5,463 nt of DNA from Pseudomonadota bacterium (GTDB lineage Bacteria > Myxococcota_A > Polyangia > Polyangiales > Sandaracinaceae): positions 1-5,463 of the forward strand of contig JAEZBP010000469.1 of NCBI GenBank assembly GCA_023427125.1. The letters are read 5' to 3'. Below are positions 4,578 through 5,463 of this stretch, piece after piece; the stretch's first letter is position 1; every line of letters starts with the position of its first letter. A program made the position numbers and the translations under genes. The notes under the pieces are model-generated. The model did not search any database and was not told where the DNA came from. It saw nothing but the letters and a program-made list of their open reading frames with translations.

Positions 4578-5463
4578 CTATCCGGCCCGGAGCTCGGCGT
4601 GGATCTCGGCGAGAAGCTCGAAGCTGCGCAGGCGCGCCTCGTGGTCGAAGATCTGCGAGGTGATGATCAGCTCGTCGGCGCCGGTGCGCTCGACGAACTC
4701 CACGAGCCCGCGCCGCACCGCGTCGCGGTCGCCGGCGACGGTGCACGAGAGCGCGTGCTCGAGGATCGCCCGATCCTGCGGGCCGAGCTCGTCCTCGTAG
4801 CCCTCGCGGGGCGGCGGCAGCTTGCCGGGGGTGCCGCGGCGCAGCGCGACGAACATCTGCTGCACCGAGCTCATCAGGAAGCGGGCCTCCTCGTCGCTCT
4901 CGGCCGCGAAGACGTTGAGCGCGAGCATCAGGTGGGGCTTGTCGAGCTGGAGTGAGGGACGGAAGCGCGCGCGGTAGATCGCGGCGGCCTCCTCCATCTG
5001 CGCCGGCGCGAAGTGCGAGGCGAACGCGTAGGGCAGGCCGAGGGCGGCCGCGAGCTGCGCGCCGAAGAGGCTCGAGCCGAGGATCCAGATCGGCACGTTC
5101 AGGCCGGCGCCCGGCACCGCCTGGATGCGCTGGCCGGGCTCGGCCGGGGCGAAGTAGCGCATCAGCTCCACCACGTCCTGCGGGAACGACTCGGCGCTCG
5201 ACGCGAGGTCGCGGCGGAGCGCGCGGGCGGTGAGCTGGTCGGAGCCCGGCGCGCGGCCGAGGCCGAGATCGATGCGCCCGGGGTGGAGCGCCTCGAGCGT
5301 GCCGAACTGCTCGGCGATCACGAGCGGCGAGTGGTTCGGCAGCATGATCCCGCCGGCCCCGACCCGGATGGTCGAGGTCGCGCAGGCCACGTGCGCGATC
5401 ACCACCGAAGTGGCGGCGCTGGCCACGCCCGCCAGGTTGTGGTGCTCGGCGAGCCAGAAGCGC
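4578..5463 (-). CDS. LLM-class flavin-dependent oxidoreductase (luciferase-like, group 1), 5' end missing
   Basis: 294 residues are visible, ending at a TAG (4580-4578). The frame is open to the right edge and enters at RFWLAEHHNLAGVAS, a family-typical early motif, so perhaps 35-50 N-terminal residues including the start lie outside. A GTG at 5426 is internal, not the start. Further landmarks are RVGAGGIMLPNHSPL (visible residues 33-47), GRIDLGLGRAPG (62-73) and WILGSS (126-131), the flavin-pocket strand, followed by GLPYAFASHFAP. These match the bacterial luciferase-like TIM-barrel group that uses reduced FMN to oxidise small substrates (the MsnO8/YhbW type). The physiological substrate is unknown. 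The C-terminus (TGADELIITSQIFDHEARLRSFELLAE) is complete and typical, so only the 5' end is cut by the window. It is convergent with the repeat-protein gene and otherwise unlinked to its neighbours. Confidence 0.93.
   Translation of the reverse strand, partial: RFWLAEHHNLAGVASAATSVVIAHVACATSTIRVGAGGIMLPNHSPLVIAEQFGTLEALHPGRIDLGLGRAPGSDQLTARALRRDLASSAESFPQDVVELMRYFAPAEPGQRIQAVPGAGLNVPIWILGSSLFGAQLAAALGLPYAFASHFAPAQMEEAAAIYRARFRPSLQLDKPHLMLALNVFAAESDEEARFLMSSVQQMFVALRRGTPGKLPPPREGYEDELGPQDRAILEHALSCTVAGDRDAVRRGLVEFVERTGADELIITSQIFDHEARLRSFELLAEIHAELRAG

Overview
The window is about 70% GC with almost exclusive G/C at third codon positions. It encodes several exported or envelope proteins and a deltaproteobacterial style OmpA protein with thrombospondin type 3 repeats. 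This suggests a myxobacterium (Myxococcota, possibly Sandaracinaceae/Polyangia). That placement is inferred from composition and gene style, not from a marker gene.

Layout. On the minus strand, an OmpA-family outer-membrane protein gene (start near 2199, stop at 484) is followed after only 11 nt by a gene for a secreted protein of unknown function that runs off the left edge (472 to 1). The second gene's GAGGAG ribosome site overlaps the first gene's stop codon, so the two look like one co-translated envelope operon. Divergently, across about 100 bp, lies a plus-strand lipoprotein esterase of the pectin acetylesterase/Notum type (2300-3508). A 328-bp gene-poor stretch follows. Next is a plus-strand gene (3837-4553) for an exported, Gln/Pro/Tyr-repeat membrane protein of unknown function. 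It converges with a minus-strand luciferase-like flavin oxidoreductase (4578 to beyond the right edge, 5' end missing).

The most notable structure is in the minus-strand operon. Both adjacent genes appear to carry extra DNA inserted exactly in frame between the charged start and the hydrophobic core of their signal peptides. The OmpA gene carries a 237-bp block made of two 114-bp repeats (112/114 identical, period 122 bp), flanked by a 6-bp direct repeat. The downstream gene carries a 69-bp palindromic element, also flanked by a 6-bp direct repeat. Removing each block at its flanking repeat rebuilds a normal, compact signal peptide in frame. Because one 122-bp unit is not a multiple of three, loss or gain of a unit would throw the OmpA gene out of frame, so the array could act as a length-based on/off switch. 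The insertions and in-frame geometry are read directly from the sequence; mobility and switching are inference.
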